A stretch of 64,000 nt of DNA from Pyxidicoccus sp. MSG2 (lineage in GTDB: Bacteria > Myxococcota > Myxococcia > Myxococcales > Myxococcaceae). The position numbers were made by a program, and so were the translations under genes. This document shows, piece after piece, positions 62,501-64,000 of this stretch; position 1 is the first letter of the stretch; each line of letters begins with the position of its first letter. The stretch covers positions 10,626,001-10,690,000 of the forward strand of contig NZ_JAPNKC010000001.1 of NCBI RefSeq assembly GCF_026626705.1. The letters run 5' to 3'. The notes below the pieces were generated by a model that saw only the letters and a program-made list of their open reading frames with translations, made no database searches and had not been told where the DNA came from.

Positions 62501-64000
62501 CGGCCATCGCCGATGCGCGGGGATTGTCATTGGTCTTCCAGAGCCCGGATGAAATCAACTCCGACCGGCTGGGGGCGTATGCCCTCAACCTGACTCCGGC
62601 GGCCGCGTTCGAGGCGCAGGAAGACCCTTCCACGCCGCTGCTCCGGAGCGGTCGCTACGTGAAGGTCGACCTGCTGAGCCATGGCAATCCCAACCTCATC
62701 GCGCTCTCCGCGGAGTGGACTGGTGGCGCCTGGTACCTGCTGCGCCTTGCGCCCGCCGGGGCCGGGCTGACCGAGCTCCAGTGGGTGCGGCTCAATCCCG
62801 ACGGGTTGGTGGATGCGTCGTATGGCGTCAATGGCGTGCGCTCGGCGCCGGTGACGCTGCTGATGACGTCGTGTCAGCTCCTCTGGACGGGCAGTGGCCT
62901 CGTGACGGCGGGGAACGACCTGCTGGGAGGACTCATCGTCCATCGCCACGACGACCAGGGAGCGCCCGTTGCCGGCTTTGGCGCGGGCGGGGCCGTGTCC
63001 CTCCAGGACACCGCCACCTTCCATGACCATGTGATTCCGCAGGTGGGCTGGGATGCGGGGAGCTCGCAGGTCCAGGTGGCCTACGGGACGACGCAGGCGG
63101 GTGTGCTCCAGTTGCGCTACCAGCGCCTCGACAACGCGGGCGTGCGGGTGGGCGCCCCGGTGAACCTGACGGCGGCCACGGGTGTGGCGCCTCACAACTG
63201 GTTCCAGTTCGTTCCCAGCGAGAATCGCTCCATCGCGCTCTACCACCGCGTGAATGGCGCGGTGACGCGCGTGCACTGCCGGCGCTTCCTGAACACCGGC
63301 GCGCCGAGCGGTGGCGAGCTGGACGTGAGCGCCGTGGCCGGAGAGGGCATCAACGCGGTGCTGGCACGGCGGCCGACACTCGTGAACTCGCCGAACCGGG
63401 AGTACGGCGCGGTCTGGCAGTACCGCGCCAACAACGCCGCGCGCTGGGAGCTTCGCTTCAGCCGGCTGGACCGGCTGGGCCAGCCGATGGGTAACCCGCC
63501 CGCGCCGCCCGCGCCCGCGCTCCCTCCGCCGCCCCTGGTGGTCGCGGATGTTCCTGTCATCGCCGCGGGCCCTGACTGGCCCGCGGACCGGGAGGCGGTG
63601 GAGCCCCAGCTCGTCTCCACCTATACGCACTGGCCCTGGTCCAATCCTCCGGCCGTGGTGGCCGGAGTCACCAGCCTGCCGGACTGGAGTCCCTCGTATG
63701 GGCTCGCGTGGATTGGAGTGCTCCCGGATGGCTCGCGGGTGCTCTTCTTCACCGTGCTCGATGAGAATGGCCGCCGGGCGATGCTGCCCCAGCCGCCTCC
63801 GGTGGGGCCGGGCTCGCTGACGGCGCCCGCGCCCGCGCCGCTCTTGCAGCTCACGGGCGCCACCTCGCGGGTGAGGAACTTCAAGCTCGTCTGGAACGGC
63901 CGCGTCTTCCTCCTGAACTGGGTGGAAGAGGAGGGCGGGCAACTGAAGCACCGGTGCACGGCCGTCAACCGCCATGCCAACACGCTGGCGTATGAGCTGC
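59566..64000 (+). CDS. Subtilisin-family (S8) serine protease with long repeat C-terminus (3' end outside window)
   Basis: ATG 59566, 13 nt after the previous stop and with AAGGGAG in the leader, opens a frame that does not stop before base 64000 (1478 codons visible). Residues 1-250 are two propeptide-like domains without a signal peptide. The catalytic triad of S8 proteases is complete: Asp in GMVDSGCD near 288, His in HGTHVAGTICGDG near 341, Ser in LSGTSMATPM near 597, plus the oxyanion Asn in FAAGND near 435. From about 610 to the edge a series of roughly ten beta repeats follows (examples: LQTRQLGDDGALVGAG; RYQRLDNAGVRVGAP; RFSRLDRLGQPMGNP), probably one or two propellers. It is read in the same direction as the tail genes and without a promoter-size gap. 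Confidence 0.85.
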   Translation, partial: MARLQASVTLDPFRAPEQLAFLRERVEVLQESGVHLWVSLEEGQVDTLIAQGMQVIPRPEASVVELPALAFNPESEPPEPPAALRAEEPSGTATGDYLVTFQAPIDKPWLQEIATLGGEFLQALPSQAAVFRFTRQEADAVRALAFVAYVGPFHPAYGVSPDLTGTEEPFTASSLRNMQVTLPPDAPDGNLLLRFFDGVNPESSRAAVEAAGATIVADTAHGFRVRAPPERANDILRVPGLFAAEPPTTTELVNNNGGVILGTNQVRQVGTVNFLVNLNGVGEVAGMVDSGCDVGNLAGAVPPFVGAVMTPFHTDLATNVRLVRNSGNPQNVAGVAPDGSPHGTHVAGTICGDGTNSAGQVRGMAPSASLVAMGPLPANFEPPFEFAFQNGARVINNSWGSSFNVGVNNNRYIPTHGFALDRWCFDHPDVLLVFAAGNDETDVVAGGNGTLDANNLKLEATAKNVLTVGASENLRNNGGWRDSYRTFFGPRYNNAAFNVSAGGAAGAFSFSDNHNEVALFSSRGTIRTTTLANTQRVKPDIVATGTNVLSLRSQWVAPPPALPVVPPPIGAAFWNANSDSMLPAGFNRNLYQILSGTSMATPMTTGSAILVRQYYRTRFAQLRRPVLLEGVAIPAAAPLPTFTAHPSSAPHVDGLVFAWVTAALPAGQKNVLAMRLSRALAPLDAAPVHLQDNVGDHAAPKVATRGERTYLLHRHGDNTMRLSCYNRTLALEAGFGTNGVVTLAPNARPDDNVLPDLLVVGEHVCCAYPATGGNGYFFQRFRADTGAAVDGAPLSFLFNTNTGPHRSVAHAGTRYTVCGVAHPGNYQLQTRQLGDDGALVGAGPTTMVDQAQEIREPCLIWNERLNIHIVVWVDARTVPGGEIYLLFVDANGAAIRAPRLVMSVPAANHIRRPRLLVHPEVGHVLLWEDDSQNLHYDLYVALLDETGQVDGRLPADANDPLSRKLIRISDTPEDTAGFAAIADARGLSLVFQSPDEINSDRLGAYALNLTPAAAFEAQEDPSTPLLRSGRYVKVDLLSHGNPNLIALSAEWTGGAWYLLRLAPAGAGLTELQWVRLNPDGLVDASYGVNGVRSAPVTLLMTSCQLLWTGSGLVTAGNDLLGGLIVHRHDDQGAPVAGFGAGGAVSLQDTATFHDHVIPQVGWDAGSSQVQVAYGTTQAGVLQLRYQRLDNAGVRVGAPVNLTAATGVAPHNWFQFVPSENRSIALYHRVNGAVTRVHCRRFLNTGAPSGGELDVSAVAGEGINAVLARRPTLVNSPNREYGAVWQYRANNAARWELRFSRLDRLGQPMGNPPAPPAPALPPPPLVVADVPVIAAGPDWPADREAVEPQLVSTYTHWPWSNPPAVVAGVTSLPDWSPSYGLAWIGVLPDGSRVLFFTVLDENGRRAMLPQPPPVGPGSLTAPAPAPLLQLTGATSRVRNFKLVWNGRVFLLNWVEEEGGQLKHRCTAVNRHANTLAYEL

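Noticed and set aside
39223..64000. Complete prophage
   Set aside because: No capsid, portal, terminase, integrase, lysis or replication gene and no attachment repeats are seen in the window; genes to the right of 64000 could change this.
1..64000. tRNA, rRNA, riboswitch, CRISPR or intact insertion sequence
   Set aside because: No cloverleaf, repeat-spacer array, transposase frame or terminal inverted repeats were found by reading both strands; small RNAs without protein signal could be missed.

Overview
The window reads as a chromosomal segment of a myxobacterium, most likely Cystobacterineae/Myxococcales. This is inferred from very high GC, dense coding, NRPS/PKS genes, a giant kinase-ATPase-histidine kinase hybrid, and lineage-typical patatin, P450 and subtilisin families. 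No rRNA, tRNA, CRISPR array or intact insertion sequence was seen.

Region 1 (1-7.8 kb) is one edge of a lipopeptide-type biosynthetic cluster that continues off the left end. On the minus strand it has a FAAL-ACP-condensation loading protein followed by a TauD/SyrP-type oxygenase cut by the window edge. On the plus strand it has a GT1 glycosyltransferase overlapping a cytochrome P450. A PapA-like acyltransferase points back at them. Together these suggest a fatty-acylated peptide that is hydroxylated, glycosylated and possibly O-acylated.

Region 2 (8.0-17.4 kb) is not obviously biosynthetic. It holds a membrane-anchored metallo-beta-lactamase-fold hydrolase, a divergent LysR/SDR pair with a perfect inverted repeat between them, a truncated Tat-exported aldo/keto reductase, and a complete Mrp-type Na+/H+ antiporter operon (fused AB, then C, D, E, F, G) on the minus strand with 1-4 nt gene overlaps.

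Region 3 (17.5-33.7 kb) is a second, compact NRPS-PKS line. The first protein is A-PCP-C-AL-KR-ACP, where AL is an acyl-ligase-type adenylation domain. The second is KS-AT(degenerate)-MT-ACP-TE. The AT has lost its catalytic Ser and the segment carrying its catalytic His, so the extender unit must come from elsewhere or this AT is only scaffold. A nitroreductase-like protein, a patatin-like hydrolase and a second P450 follow.

Region 4 (33.7-39.0 kb) is a 1767-residue signalling protein: degenerate Ser/Thr kinase, AAA ATPase, helical repeats, GAF, histidine kinase.

Region 5 (39.2 kb to the right edge) is a 25 kb plus-strand operon for a contractile, phage-tail-like particle. It encodes sheath (with a one-base frameshift), tube, assembly-chaperone-like protein, tape-measure candidate, hub (gpD), spike (gpV), PAAR-like tip, gp25, gpJ, gpI and fibre proteins. 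No capsid, portal, terminase, integrase or lysis gene is present in the window. Inside it, between tape measure and hub, lies an RHS/YD-repeat protein with a C-terminal HExxH segment, the best candidate for a carried effector. The operon runs into a subtilisin-family protease without a visible signal peptide and with a long repeat-rich C-terminus that continues beyond the window. This locus is the most likely place for an undescribed injection or delivery system.
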